Source: Komagataeibacter europaeus LMG 18890 (GTDB lineage Bacteria > Pseudomonadota > Alphaproteobacteria > Acetobacterales > Acetobacteraceae). From it: a DNA stretch of 64,000 nt. The stretch's first letter is position 1. Every line of letters starts with the position of its first letter. The notes under the pieces are model-generated. The model was given only the letters and a program-made list of their open reading frames with translations. It was not told the DNA's origin and made no database searches. Both the position numbers and the translations under genes were made by a program. The DNA is taken from the NCBI RefSeq assembly GCF_000285295.1, contig NZ_CADP01000005.1, positions 31,898-95,897 of the forward strand. The letters run 5' to 3'. Positions 35,547 through 44,517 of the stretch are shown in pieces.

Positions 35547-35574
35547 ACACCCCGGCCCTTGCAGGCCGGGGTGT
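35547..35574 (-). terminator. Intrinsic terminator of the c-di-GMP gene cluster
   Basis: ACACCCCGGCC (35547-35557) pairs perfectly with GGCCGGGGTGT (35564-35574), an 11-bp stem with a six-base loop. On the minus strand it is followed by TTTCGTT. It lies about 30 bases past the stop of the last GGDEF/EAL gene and marks the end of that unit. Confidence 0.85.
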
Positions 35575-35606
35575 CACAGTCACACTGATGATATGACGGG
35601 AGGGCG

Positions 35607-37829
35607 TCAGTTGGCGGAAGAGGCGGCGCGTTCTTCCTCCGCCTGCTTCAGGACGGCCTGCAGGCCACCATCCCTGATCCATTCCTCCAGCTTCTGTGGT
35701 GCCATGGGGCGGGCGAACAGGTAGCCCTGCACCACATCACAGCCAAGCCGGCACAGCAGGTCAAGCTGGCGCACGGTCTCGACCCCTTCGGTCACCACCG
35801 TCATGCCCAGCCGTCCGCCAATTCCGATCACCGCCGTGGTCACGGCCTGTGCATTGGCATCGTGTTCCAGATTCATGATGAAACTGCGGTCGATCTTGAT
35901 TTCCGTCAGCGGCAGGCGCGTCAGCCGCGACAGGGACGAATACCCCGTGCCGAAATCATCCATCGACAGGGCGACGCCAAGGTTACGGATGGCCTGCAGG
36001 ACCATGTTCGTATCCTCGTTTTCCGTCATCATGACGCTTTCGGTAATTTCGACCGTCAGGCGATGCGGCTCCAGCTTGCTGTCACTCAGCAAGCGGGCGA
36101 TGAAACCGGGCAGGTTGCGGTTACGGAAATGCCCCGCCGACAGGTTGACCGCCACCGTCGGCACGTAAATGCCGTGCGCATCCCATTCCAGGATCTGCTG
36201 CACCGCGCGTTCCAGCGACCATGTGCCAATGGCTTCGATCTGTCCGGTTTCCTCGGCCACGGCAATGAAGCGCGAGGGGTAGATGTTGCCCAGTGTCGGA
36301 TGGTTCCACCGCGACAGCGCTTCCACGCCGTACAGCGTGTTGTTCCGTACATCGATCTGGGGCTGGTAATGCAGGTTGAGCAGGCCCTGCGCCAGTGATT
36401 CACGCAGCGCCGAACCCAGAAGCAGCCGGTCCTGCGCCGCCTTGTTGTCTTCCGAACGCGCAAGGTGGGTCATGCCCAGGCCCGAACGCTTGGCATGGCG
36501 CATCGCCTGTTCGGCATAGCTGAGCAGGGATTCCCCATCCGGCCCGTTTTCGGGGAACAGGCTGATACCGATACCCAGGGTCGGCACGATCATGTTGCCG
36601 CCGATCTCGATCGGCTGCTTGACGCATTCATGCAGCCTGTCGGCAAATTTCAGCGCGTCTTCCTGGCTCGTATTCGGCACGATGATCAGGAATTCGTTCG
36701 AACCGGAACGGCTGAGAATGTAATTGCTGCGTGAAATGCCCTTCAGCCGTTCGGAAACGGACTTCAGGAACCCATCGCCATTGATATGGCCCAGCGCATC
36801 ATTGATATCGCGGAAGCGGTCGATATCGATCATGTACAATGCGAAGTGGTTGTCACCCGGCTGGCCAATCATGGACCGGATCACCTTATGCACCGCCGTA
36901 CGGTTCAGGAAACCGGTCAGCGGGTCATAGTTCGACAACTGCGAGATATGCCGGCGCGCCTCATGCTGTTCGATCAGCACACCACAGAACGGCACGCAAC
37001 TGCTGACGATATGGGATGGCCATTCGCTGCGATTACGCTCGGAACGCGAATACAGCGCGAAAATGCCTATGATCCGCCCGTTGCGGGTACGGATGGCCGA
37101 TGCCCAGCAATGGTGCAGCCCAAGCGAAATCCCGACGGAACGGTAGCTGTCCCATACAATGGTGGTCGCCTCACCCAGATCGTTGGCCAGGGCTGCGATA
37201 TCCGCATCCGTCAGGCGCATTTCCTCCAGGGCTGCGGCAAGCCGGCGCGGCATGCCGGGACCGGACAGGATGCGCAGGCGGTTCTGCTCATCAAGCTGGA
37301 TCAGCACGGCGACGGTGTTGGGAACCAGCACCTCCACCTCGCGGCAGACCATGTCGGCCACGTCCTGGATCTGGATCTCGCTGGAAAGGGAGCGGAAAAC
37401 CGTGTTTTGCAGTTCCATCACCCGGCTGCGATGGCCCGCGCCGGTAATGCCATGCACCATCATCAGGCGATAGGTGCGCCCACCCTTCCCCAGCCGTGCC
37501 GCCGTCCGGCTTACCTCGGCGGAAATGTAATTCCCGCTGCGGTTTTCAAACGTGACCTCGCCCGCGACCGGTTCCAGCGCCGGTGTCTCCTCGGCGAACG
37601 ACAGGCTGCCGTCGTTTCCGACCGATGCGGCCAGAAGTTCGCCCACAGGCCTGCCCACCAGCGTGCCGGGATCATATCCCCACAGCGTCTCCGCCGCCGG
37701 GTTGGCATACAGGATCATGTTCTGGTCATCGATTATGACCATCCCGTCACGGGCCTGATTCAGCAGTTCAAAGCTGATGTCCGGAATGGTCTCGACAGCT
37801 GGGGACGGCTTGGGGTTCTCGGTTTTCAT
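35607..37829 (-). CDS. PAS-GAF-GGDEF-EAL protein, degenerate GGDEF; predicted c-di-GMP phosphodiesterase
   Basis: 740-aa cytoplasmic signalling enzyme. Domains are PAS (about 15-135), GAF (about 150-290), GGDEF (about 300-455) and EAL (about 470-725). The cyclase signature reads GSNEF (376-380) instead of GGDEF, so cyclase activity is unlikely. The EAL domain is intact: VEALSRW (503-505), VEITESVM, DDFGTGYSSL, IKIDRSF and VTEGVET. The PAS domain is close to that of DosP/AxPDEA1 but lacks their heme His region. It follows a paralogue after 74 bases and is the last gene before a terminator. It resembles the second gene of the pdeA-dgc pairs of K. xylinus, but I do not assign a numbered name. 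Confidence 0.9.
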   Translation of the reverse strand: MKTENPKPSPAVETIPDISFELLNQARDGMVIIDDQNMILYANPAAETLWGYDPGTLVGRPVGELLAASVGNDGSLSFAEETPALEPVAGEVTFENRSGNYISAEVSRTAARLGKGGRTYRLMMVHGITGAGHRSRVMELQNTVFRSLSSEIQIQDVADMVCREVEVLVPNTVAVLIQLDEQNRLRILSGPGMPRRLAAALEEMRLTDADIAALANDLGEATTIVWDSYRSVGISLGLHHCWASAIRTRNGRIIGIFALYSRSERNRSEWPSHIVSSCVPFCGVLIEQHEARRHISQLSNYDPLTGFLNRTAVHKVIRSMIGQPGDNHFALYMIDIDRFRDINDALGHINGDGFLKSVSERLKGISRSNYILSRSGSNEFLIIVPNTSQEDALKFADRLHECVKQPIEIGGNMIVPTLGIGISLFPENGPDGESLLSYAEQAMRHAKRSGLGMTHLARSEDNKAAQDRLLLGSALRESLAQGLLNLHYQPQIDVRNNTLYGVEALSRWNHPTLGNIYPSRFIAVAEETGQIEAIGTWSLERAVQQILEWDAHGIYVPTVAVNLSAGHFRNRNLPGFIARLLSDSKLEPHRLTVEITESVMMTENEDTNMVLQAIRNLGVALSMDDFGTGYSSLSRLTRLPLTEIKIDRSFIMNLEHDANAQAVTTAVIGIGGRLGMTVVTEGVETVRQLDLLCRLGCDVVQGYLFARPMAPQKLEEWIRDGGLQAVLKQAEEERAASSAN

Positions 37830-37903
37830 GGTAATCCAAAATTATAAATGCCTGTTTCCAGGCAGGCACCAGGACGGATGGGCGGTCATGGACTGCCCGG
37901 GAC

Positions 37904-40162
37904 CTATTTTTTCTGTTCGCCCTCATGCAGGACTTCACACGCCATGCCGGACACACGCGCCATGTCGGGCCCTTCCGCCCATTTCAGCAGGTCTTCGGGC
38001 GCCATGGGACGGGCGAACAGGTAACCCTGCACGACATCACAGTTCAGCCCCCGCAGCAGCTTGAGCTGCGCTTCCGTCTCGACCCCTTCGGTCACGACGG
38101 TCATGTTCAGGCGATTGCCGATCCCGATCACCGCCGTGGTCACGGCCTGTGCATTGGGATCGTGTTCAAGGTTCATGATGAAGCTGCGGTCGATCTTGAT
38201 TTCCGTCAGCGGCAGGCGCGTCAGCCTCGAGAGCGACGAATAGCCCGTGCCGAAATCATCCATCGACAGCCCGACGCCAAGGTTACGGATGGCGGCCAGT
38301 CCCTCCATCGTGTCCTCGTTTTCATCCATCATGACGCTTTCCGTGATTTCGACACACAGACGCTCAGGCGAGAGCTTGCGTTCCTTGAGAATACGCTCGA
38401 TCAGCGCGGGCAGGCCCCGGTTGCGGAAATGTGCCGCCGACAGGTTGACCGAAACCGTGGGGACATGCAGCCCCTGACGTTCCCAGTCGATGATCTGGCG
38501 CGTCGCCTCTTCCAGCGACCATGTGCCGATCGTCTCGATCTGCCCGGTATCTTCCGCCACCGCGATGAAGCGGGAGGGATAGATATTGCCCAGAGTCGGA
38601 TGCTTCCACCGCGACAGGGCCTCAACGCCATACAGCTTGCCCGTCTTGATATCGACCTGCGGCTGGTAATGCAGGTTGAGCATGCCCTTGGCCAGCGATT
38701 CACGCAGCGCCGAACCCAGCAGCAGCCGGTCCTGTGCCGCGCGGTTATCCGCCGTGCTGGAAACGCAGAAGCCGCCGCGCGCTTCCTTCTTGCACCGGCG
38801 CATGGCGATTTCGGCATGACCCAGCAGGGATTCACCATCCGGCCCGTTTTCAGGAAAGACACTGATCCCGATGCCAAGCGACACGACCAGCAGGTTGCCC
38901 GCGATCTCGATGGGTTCCTGCATGGCCTTGATCAGGCCTTCGGCAAAGGCCGATGCCTTTTCCTCGTCACTGTCGGGCATGACGATGACGAACTCATCCC
39001 CGCCCGAACGGCTGAGGATGTAGTTGCTGCGTGACATGCCCTTCAGCCGTTCGGCAATCGCCTTGAGGAAGGAATCGCCATTCTGGTGGCCAAGGGTGTC
39101 ATTGATGTCGCGGAAGCGGTCCACGTCGATCATGAAGACCGCGAACTGGTTGTCACCCGGCCGGTCGATCATCGACTTGATGACCTTGTGAATGGCGGTC
39201 CGGTTCAGGAACCCGGTCAGGGAATCATGGTTGGCAAGCTGCGAGATATGCTGCTGGGCCTCATAATTCTCGATCACGACGCTACAGAATGGCACGCAGC
39301 CGGTGACGATCTTCTGCGGCCAGTCGCTCAGCTTGTACTGGTTGCGCGAATACAGCGCGAAAATACCCGAAATCCGCCCGTTGCGCGACTTGATGGCCGA
39401 AGCCCAGCAGTTATGCAGCCCCAGCGAGATCCCCAGCGAGCGATAGCTGTCCCATACGATGCTGTTGGCTTCGGACAGGTCGTTGCCCAGGGCGGCAAGG
39501 TCCCCTTCGGTCAGGACCATGTTTTCAAGGGCCGCGGCATAACGACGCGGCAGGCCGGGACCGGACAGGATGCTCAGGCGGTTGTTTTCATCCAGCAGGA
39601 TGATGGCGGACACCGTGTTGGGGACGAAGCTTTCCACTTCACGGCAGACGAGGTCGGCCACGTCCTCCACCTGCATGTCGTTGGAAATGGCCTGGAACAC
39701 CGTATTCTGCAGGTCCAGCAGCTTGCGGCGGTGACTTTCCTCCGTAACACCCTTCATGAAAGCCATGTAGTAGCGCTTCTTTTCCGGGCCCAGCAGCGCG
39801 GTCGAGATCGACATCTCGCCCGAAATGTAGTCCCCGGCCTTGTTCTCGAACGTGACTTCGCGCGAGGTGCCGACAATGCGGTTCACGCCCGTCTTGCGGT
39901 TCTTGTAGATATAGCTGTCATGATCGGCGCGATAGACCGAAGGGACGAGGCAGCTGACATTGCGGCCGATCACTTCTTCCTCGGTAAAACCCCACAGCTT
40001 TTCCGCCGCCGGGTTGAAGAACACGACCTCGTTACGCTCATTGATGATCACGACGCCGTCCGTTGCCTGCTCCAGTAGCTGGAGACTGACATCCGCTGTC
40101 ATGTCCAGCTTGGTGGTAGGCTTGTGGTCATCGGTCATGGCAGGCGCTTCGTGGGGGTTCAT
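37904..40162 (-). CDS. PAS-GAF-GGDEF-EAL protein, probable heme-PAS c-di-GMP enzyme
   Basis: 752 aa from the ATG at 40162, which has a GAGAAAG ribosome-binding site; ATGs at 40183 and 40138 are alternatives. The PAS domain closely follows E. coli DosP (NERNEVVFFNPAAEKLWG). It keeps a His (His81, in RADHDSYI) where DosP and FixL carry the proximal heme ligand; the DosP distal Met is replaced by Thr (IVGTSREV). GGDEF (387-391) is intact, with RSNY in place of the RxxD inhibitory site. EAL (514-516) and the DDFGTGYSSL loop are intact. It may be bifunctional and oxygen- or redox-responsive; this is inferred from sequence only. Confidence 0.9.
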   Translation of the reverse strand: MNPHEAPAMTDDHKPTTKLDMTADVSLQLLEQATDGVVIINERNEVVFFNPAAEKLWGFTEEEVIGRNVSCLVPSVYRADHDSYIYKNRKTGVNRIVGTSREVTFENKAGDYISGEMSISTALLGPEKKRYYMAFMKGVTEESHRRKLLDLQNTVFQAISNDMQVEDVADLVCREVESFVPNTVSAIILLDENNRLSILSGPGLPRRYAAALENMVLTEGDLAALGNDLSEANSIVWDSYRSLGISLGLHNCWASAIKSRNGRISGIFALYSRNQYKLSDWPQKIVTGCVPFCSVVIENYEAQQHISQLANHDSLTGFLNRTAIHKVIKSMIDRPGDNQFAVFMIDVDRFRDINDTLGHQNGDSFLKAIAERLKGMSRSNYILSRSGGDEFVIVMPDSDEEKASAFAEGLIKAMQEPIEIAGNLLVVSLGIGISVFPENGPDGESLLGHAEIAMRRCKKEARGGFCVSSTADNRAAQDRLLLGSALRESLAKGMLNLHYQPQVDIKTGKLYGVEALSRWKHPTLGNIYPSRFIAVAEDTGQIETIGTWSLEEATRQIIDWERQGLHVPTVSVNLSAAHFRNRGLPALIERILKERKLSPERLCVEITESVMMDENEDTMEGLAAIRNLGVGLSMDDFGTGYSSLSRLTRLPLTEIKIDRSFIMNLEHDPNAQAVTTAVIGIGNRLNMTVVTEGVETEAQLKLLRGLNCDVVQGYLFARPMAPEDLLKWAEGPDMARVSGMACEVLHEGEQKK

Positions 40163-40250
40163 TACTTTCTCACACTGTTTCATTGAGGATATTGTGGCGG
40201 ATATCACGCTGCGGGATTGAAGGACGGGGCGCACGCCGCACGCATGGGCG

Positions 40251-42299
40251 TCACGGCAAACGTCTGTGGCATGGTGGGGGCGCCGGGGCGTGTGCCGCCA
40301 TGGGGACATGGGCGGGACGGCCAAGCAGGTAGCCCTGCCCTTCGTCACATCCCTCGGATGAAAGCAGCGCAAGCTGGCCCGGCGTCTCGATCCCCTGTGC
40401 CAGGACCGAGACACGCAGCGCATGGCCCATGATCATGACGGAGCGAACCAGTTCGGTCATGACCGGATCCGTACCCACCTGCTGCATGAGGGTGCGGTCG
40501 ATCTTGATCTTGTCAAAGGGGAATTCGCGCAGCATGGACAGGACCGATTTCGGGCCACCGAACTCATCCAGCGCAAGCCTGACCCCAAGCGCATGCACCT
40601 TGCGGGCCATGGCCAGCGCACGCGGGCGGTCACGCTGTATCGTGGCCTCGGTAATCTCGATGACAAGGCGGTCCGCAGGCAGGCCACTGCGCGCCAGGGC
40701 AGCCTGCACCGTATCGGCAAAGCGCGGCAGCAGGAACTGCGACGCGGACATGTTGACCGCGACACGGATATTCCCGTCCCAGCCCGCCGCAACCTGGCAT
40801 GCCTGGTCCAGCACCCATTCACCCAGTTCGATGATCAGGCCGTTTTCATAGGCAAGGTCGAGGATTTCCGCGGGGGGCACGCTGCCACGCACCGGATGTT
40901 CCCACCGCAGCAGGGCTTCATATCCCGAAACCGCGCCAGTCGCGACGACAGTCTGCACCTGGAAAAACAGCGAAAGCTGGTTGCTGGCCATGGCGGCGCG
41001 CAGGTCATCACCCATCGCGCGGCGTTCGCGCACGTTCTGGTCCAGCGAACTTTCATAATACCAGATCGTATGCTGCAGGTCGGTCTTGGCGCGATACATG
41101 GCAAGGTCGGCGCATGAAATCAGGGTTTCACTGTCGGTCGCGTCAACGGGATAGACCGCAACCCCGATGCTGCCGCCACTGGTGACCATGTAATCATCAA
41201 TGGGAATGGGCCGGTTCAGCGCCTGCTGGATACGGTTTACGAAATCATGCAGTTCCGCCTGATCCGACGTGCGGTGGATGGCGATGAATTCGTCCCCCCC
41301 CAGACGGGCCACGAATTCACCCGGTCCCAGCAGCGCGCTAAAACGTTCAGCCAGCGTGGTCAGCACGACATCACCTGCGGCATGGCCCCGCGTATCGTTG
41401 ATTTCCTTGAATTTGTTCAGGTCGATGCCGATAACCGCGAACTGTTCGCCCTTCTGGTCGGCCATTGCGACTTCCTGGTTCAGGCGTTCATTGAAGCTTA
41501 TGCGGTTGGGCAGGCCGGTCAACGCATCGGACATGGCCATGCGGTGCAGTTCGTCATACGATTCCTGCCGCACGCTGCCATCAATGACAAAACAGGCGAT
41601 ACCGGCGACGATCGTCAGCATCGAACCGGCAATGACCGCAAAGCCGATGGCCTGGAACTGTTCACTGTCATGCAGCGCCTGCATATGCGGGTGCATGTTG
41701 ATATGCATGGCCGCCATGCCGGTAAAATGCAGCCCGGCCACCGCACCCACCATGGCCAGCGTCATTTCGATCTCATGCCGCAGGCTGGCCGGGCGCAACG
41801 CCAGGCACAGGGCCGCGGCGGACAGGCTGATACCGATCAGGACGGATACGATCGCCAGCGGCATGTTCCAGGCCACGGGCGCATCAATCTGGTACGCCGC
41901 CATGCCGATGTAATGCATGCTGGCGATACCAAGACCGAGTATGATCCCCCCCAGCATGCAACCACCGCGTCCGTACAGCCTGACCGCCGCCATGACCGCA
42001 AAGGGCATGGCCACGAACATGGCCAGCAGGGACAGGAAGGTGAGCAGAGGGTCGAGATGCACGTCGGCACCGGCATGATAGGCCAGCATGGCCGCGAAAT
42101 GCGTGCACCAGACAAAACTGGCGCCCGCCATGGCGGTCAGGAAACACCAGCCAACACGCTGCCTGCCACGCGTTTCGGACACACGGGCGACCAGCCGCAT
42201 GGTAATCCACGCACCCAGTACACAAACGATCAATGCACCAGATAGCAGAAAGGGATTATAAACCCTAAGTTCATAGACATGGTTGTTCATTGATTCCAT
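40251..42299 (-). CDS. MHYT-GGDEF-EAL membrane protein, predicted diguanylate cyclase
   Basis: 682 aa (679 if the second Met at 42290 is used). The seven-helix N-terminal MHYT sensor shows the repeated motif as WCTHFAAM, ASMHYIGMAAY and LHFTGMAAMH, thought to bind copper and sense small gases or redox. A cytoplasmic GGDEF domain follows with an intact motif (334-338). The EAL domain keeps EALLRW but has DEFGGPKSVL where DDFGTGYSSL is expected, and AQGIE in place of AEGVE, so phosphodiesterase activity is doubtful. It is upstream of the PAS pair on the same strand after about 90 bases. Confidence 0.9.
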   Translation of the reverse strand: MESMNNHVYELRVYNPFLLSGALIVCVLGAWITMRLVARVSETRGRQRVGWCFLTAMAGASFVWCTHFAAMLAYHAGADVHLDPLLTFLSLLAMFVAMPFAVMAAVRLYGRGGCMLGGIILGLGIASMHYIGMAAYQIDAPVAWNMPLAIVSVLIGISLSAAALCLALRPASLRHEIEMTLAMVGAVAGLHFTGMAAMHINMHPHMQALHDSEQFQAIGFAVIAGSMLTIVAGIACFVIDGSVRQESYDELHRMAMSDALTGLPNRISFNERLNQEVAMADQKGEQFAVIGIDLNKFKEINDTRGHAAGDVVLTTLAERFSALLGPGEFVARLGGDEFIAIHRTSDQAELHDFVNRIQQALNRPIPIDDYMVTSGGSIGVAVYPVDATDSETLISCADLAMYRAKTDLQHTIWYYESSLDQNVRERRAMGDDLRAAMASNQLSLFFQVQTVVATGAVSGYEALLRWEHPVRGSVPPAEILDLAYENGLIIELGEWVLDQACQVAAGWDGNIRVAVNMSASQFLLPRFADTVQAALARSGLPADRLVIEITEATIQRDRPRALAMARKVHALGVRLALDEFGGPKSVLSMLREFPFDKIKIDRTLMQQVGTDPVMTELVRSVMIMGHALRVSVLAQGIETPGQLALLSSEGCDEGQGYLLGRPAHVPMAAHAPAPPPCHRRLP

Positions 42300-42708
42300 T
42301 TTTGAACGATCAATACCATCCAGCCATCATCAGATTTCGGGTAAAATCCGTCACCACATTGGGTAATACGAAAAACCAGGCAGTATCAAACGCCTACAAC
42401 AGGGGCATTTAACAAAGTATGAGATATTTATTTTATGTATTTATTATGATTAACCGGATGTTAGTAAAGATCCACAGAAAATGCAACAACAAATATCCTG
42501 CGGAAATCCTGTATCCGTCCGTGTGGGGTTCTACACCATGCGCGATAGAACACTACACCAATATTCATGAGGAAATAGCAGACAAACAGCAGATAAACAT
42601 ACGATAATAGGTTTAAATTCCTAAATTATACCTATCCTGAACGCTGTTTCAGTTTGTTACTGCCATAACTGCCAACGACAGCACCCCGTCAGATCCCGCA
42701 TGCCACCA
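42300..42708. other. AT-rich intergenic region, no gene supported
   Basis: 409 bases upstream of the MHYT gene and downstream of cytochrome b561, visibly richer in A/T than the surroundings. It probably holds the promoter of the c-di-GMP cluster. A 62-codon plus-strand frame at 42419-42607 lacks a ribosome-binding site and normal codon use. I see no RNA gene. Confidence 0.5.
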
Positions 42709-43266
42709 TCAGGGCAGCATGCGTTGAAAAACCTGATCCCGGATACCCAGCAGATGATAAAAGCCCGCACCGGCATGAAAGCACGCCAGGCAGAACAGTA
42801 ACCATGCATTCCAATGATGTAATGATGAAAAAAACGAATGTGTTCCGCCCATCAATGCCGGAAAGGGCGAATTGATCGGAACACCAAATGCGATCACGGG
42901 CCGCCCCGTTGTCCAGCGCGCCATGTAACCGAACACGATTTCCCCGCCCAGCAGCAGATAAAGCAGGCGGTGTATGCTGCGCGCGACACGGTCCTGAAAT
43001 GTTACAACAGGGAAACGGATTGCCCGCCCCCCTGTAAACGCCCATGCCATGCGGGTGATGAACACAGCCGCCAGCAGCACGCCCAGTGACGTATGGGTCA
43101 CCGCCAGAAACGCCCGCATGGGGGCGGTGCGGTCCATCAGGTGCCAGGCCACCTGTCCCACCACGAACTGCTCCACCACCAGTACGGCGGTAATCCAGTG
43201 CAGCCAGCGGGTTTCCCAGCTATACCGCCGGGGCATATGTGACGTGACGGATGAATATGCTGCCAT
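42709..43266 (-). CDS. Cytochrome b561 family protein
   Basis: 185-aa, four-helix di-heme membrane protein. The start is ATG 43266, preceded by AGGTG; a GTG nine bases upstream is possible. Candidate heme His residues are in TRWLHWITA, VTHTSLGVLL, LHHWNAWLL and CFHAGAGFYH, the last pair typical of the bacterial b561/CybB group. These proteins pass electrons between quinol and periplasmic acceptors or superoxide. No partner gene is adjacent. Confidence 0.88.
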   Translation of the reverse strand: MAAYSSVTSHMPRRYSWETRWLHWITAVLVVEQFVVGQVAWHLMDRTAPMRAFLAVTHTSLGVLLAAVFITRMAWAFTGGRAIRFPVVTFQDRVARSIHRLLYLLLGGEIVFGYMARWTTGRPVIAFGVPINSPFPALMGGTHSFFSSLHHWNAWLLFCLACFHAGAGFYHLLGIRDQVFQRMLP

Positions 43267-43327
43267 ACCGATCACCTAACCTGGCCTGGTAGCCACAGAA
43301 AAGACGTCAGGAGCCATGACGGGCGTA

Positions 43328-43696
43328 TCAGTCAACGCCGGGAAGCATCGAACTGTCTTCCCCGCCGATATGCATGTTGGAATAGCTGCCATCGGTCATG
43401 CCGGGGGCTTCGCTGCTTGATGCTGTGCCGGGCATCATCATGGAACCTGTCATCTGGTCGGATTCCGCGCCATCATTGTGGAACTGCGGCACGCCACCGC
43501 CCGAACCGGTTTCCGGCGCGCTGTAGTCGCCCGTTATCCCGGCCGATGCATCATTCGCTTCCGATTCACCGGGTGTATAGCTGCCAGCGCTGTTGCCGCC
43601 GGAATGGCTGCGCGCGTGCGCGACACCGCCATGACCGGCCGCCACCATCACCCCCACCGTCAGGGCCGCCAGACCCTTCCTTATGTAACCCGACAT
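43328..43696 (-). CDS. Small exported Gly/Ser-rich protein of unknown function
   Basis: 122-aa product beginning MSGYIRKGLAALTVG, with AGGAGG eight bases upstream, which decides the start. The signal peptide likely ends after GGVAHARS. The mature part is low-complexity and acidic (Gly/Ser/Asp/Met), with MTGSMMMPGT and NMHIGGEDSSM, and is probably disordered in the periplasm. The Met/His content could suit metal binding, but that is speculation. It precedes cytochrome b561 on the same strand by about 60 bases. Confidence 0.65.
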   Translation of the reverse strand: MSGYIRKGLAALTVGVMVAAGHGGVAHARSHSGGNSAGSYTPGESEANDASAGITGDYSAPETGSGGGVPQFHNDGAESDQMTGSMMMPGTASSSEAPGMTDGSYSNMHIGGEDSSMLPGVD

Positions 43697-43947
43697 CCGG
43701 CTTTTCCTCCTGTTATGCGTCACGCAATCGGTCTGCATGGCGTTCAAGCTGTTTAGATGGGGCATATGCCCCGCCGCGCCAATAGTATTGCGCATACGGC
43801 CTGATCGGGACATTTCTGCCACGCATATGACGCGCGTGTGCCATGCATCCTAAAACACGTGAACGGGCGTATGGTTGTCATGAAACGTAACGCCATACAC
43901 GACCCGCCCATGGCGTTACCGACACATTGCCTGCTGGAGAATGAGAG

Positions 43948-44469
43948 ATGACCACGCTCGCCACCCTTCCCCTGACCCAGATGACCGTCGTGCCCGACCT
44001 GCTGGCGGCGCCGGTGGGCACCGTGATGCTTGCATCCGAAGTCTCACGCGATGACCAGAAGATCGTCATTCGCAGCCGCGTTGTCGCGAAGGGCGGGACA
44101 ACGTCCGGCCTGATCATGATGACGGCGGCGGCCAAGGGCTATTTCGTGCCGGACGAAGCCTGCACCGCCTTCGTGCGCACGGCGCTGGATGTCACGGAAG
44201 TCATGCCACTGCTGCTGACAAAGATCGTCCCCGGCTTCCGCTACAAATACGACGCGGTCGTGCGGGGTGACGTGTGGCAGCTCAGGGATGAGGCCGGCGC
44301 GCAGTTCGCGGGCCTTGCAATCGGTTCCTCCGATGAGGAGGAAAGCAAGGTCTACGCCTATGCCCGGATCGAGGGTGGCCGGATTGGCGACATCGTCACC
44401 GCAACCCGCGTGGCCTATCTGGGCCAGCTTGATTTCGGCGCGGGGAATGTCGTCCCCACCCTGGGCTGA
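43948..44469 (+). CDS. Hypothetical protein
   Basis: 173-aa soluble protein starting MTTLATLPLTQMTVVPDLL, with no signal peptide. It alternates short beta-like segments (IVIRSRVVAKGG, YKYDAVVRGDVWQL) and ends in a Gly-rich strand. No family is recognised. It is flanked by its own promoter-sized gap (about 250 bases) and a strong hairpin, so it is a single-gene unit. Codon use matches neighbours. Confidence 0.7.
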   Translation: MTTLATLPLTQMTVVPDLLAAPVGTVMLASEVSRDDQKIVIRSRVVAKGGTTSGLIMMTAAAKGYFVPDEACTAFVRTALDVTEVMPLLLTKIVPGFRYKYDAVVRGDVWQLRDEAGAQFAGLAIGSSDEEESKVYAYARIEGGRIGDIVTATRVAYLGQLDFGAGNVVPTLG

Positions 44470-44475
44470 CGATAT

Positions 44476-44510
44476 GTCCCCACCCGCCCGGTTTGCGGGC
44501 GGGTGGGGAC
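44476..44510. terminator. Strong 15-bp hairpin between convergent genes
   Basis: GTCCCCACCCGCCCG (44476-44490) pairs perfectly with CGGGCGGGTGGGGAC (44496-44510) around a five-base loop. There is no clear T tract on either strand, but it lies exactly between two converging stop codons and should stop or stabilise both transcripts. Confidence 0.75.
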
Positions 44511-44517
44511 CGGTCGG

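Noticed and set aside
35607..40162. Naming the pair pdeA2/dgc2 or pdeA3/dgc3
   Set aside because: Order fits the cdg operons, but the downstream gene has a degenerate GGDEF, and operon numbers cannot be told apart without alignment.
42419..42607. 62-codon plus-strand frame in the AT-rich gap
   Set aside because: No ribosome-binding site, codon use unlike the genome, and no motif.
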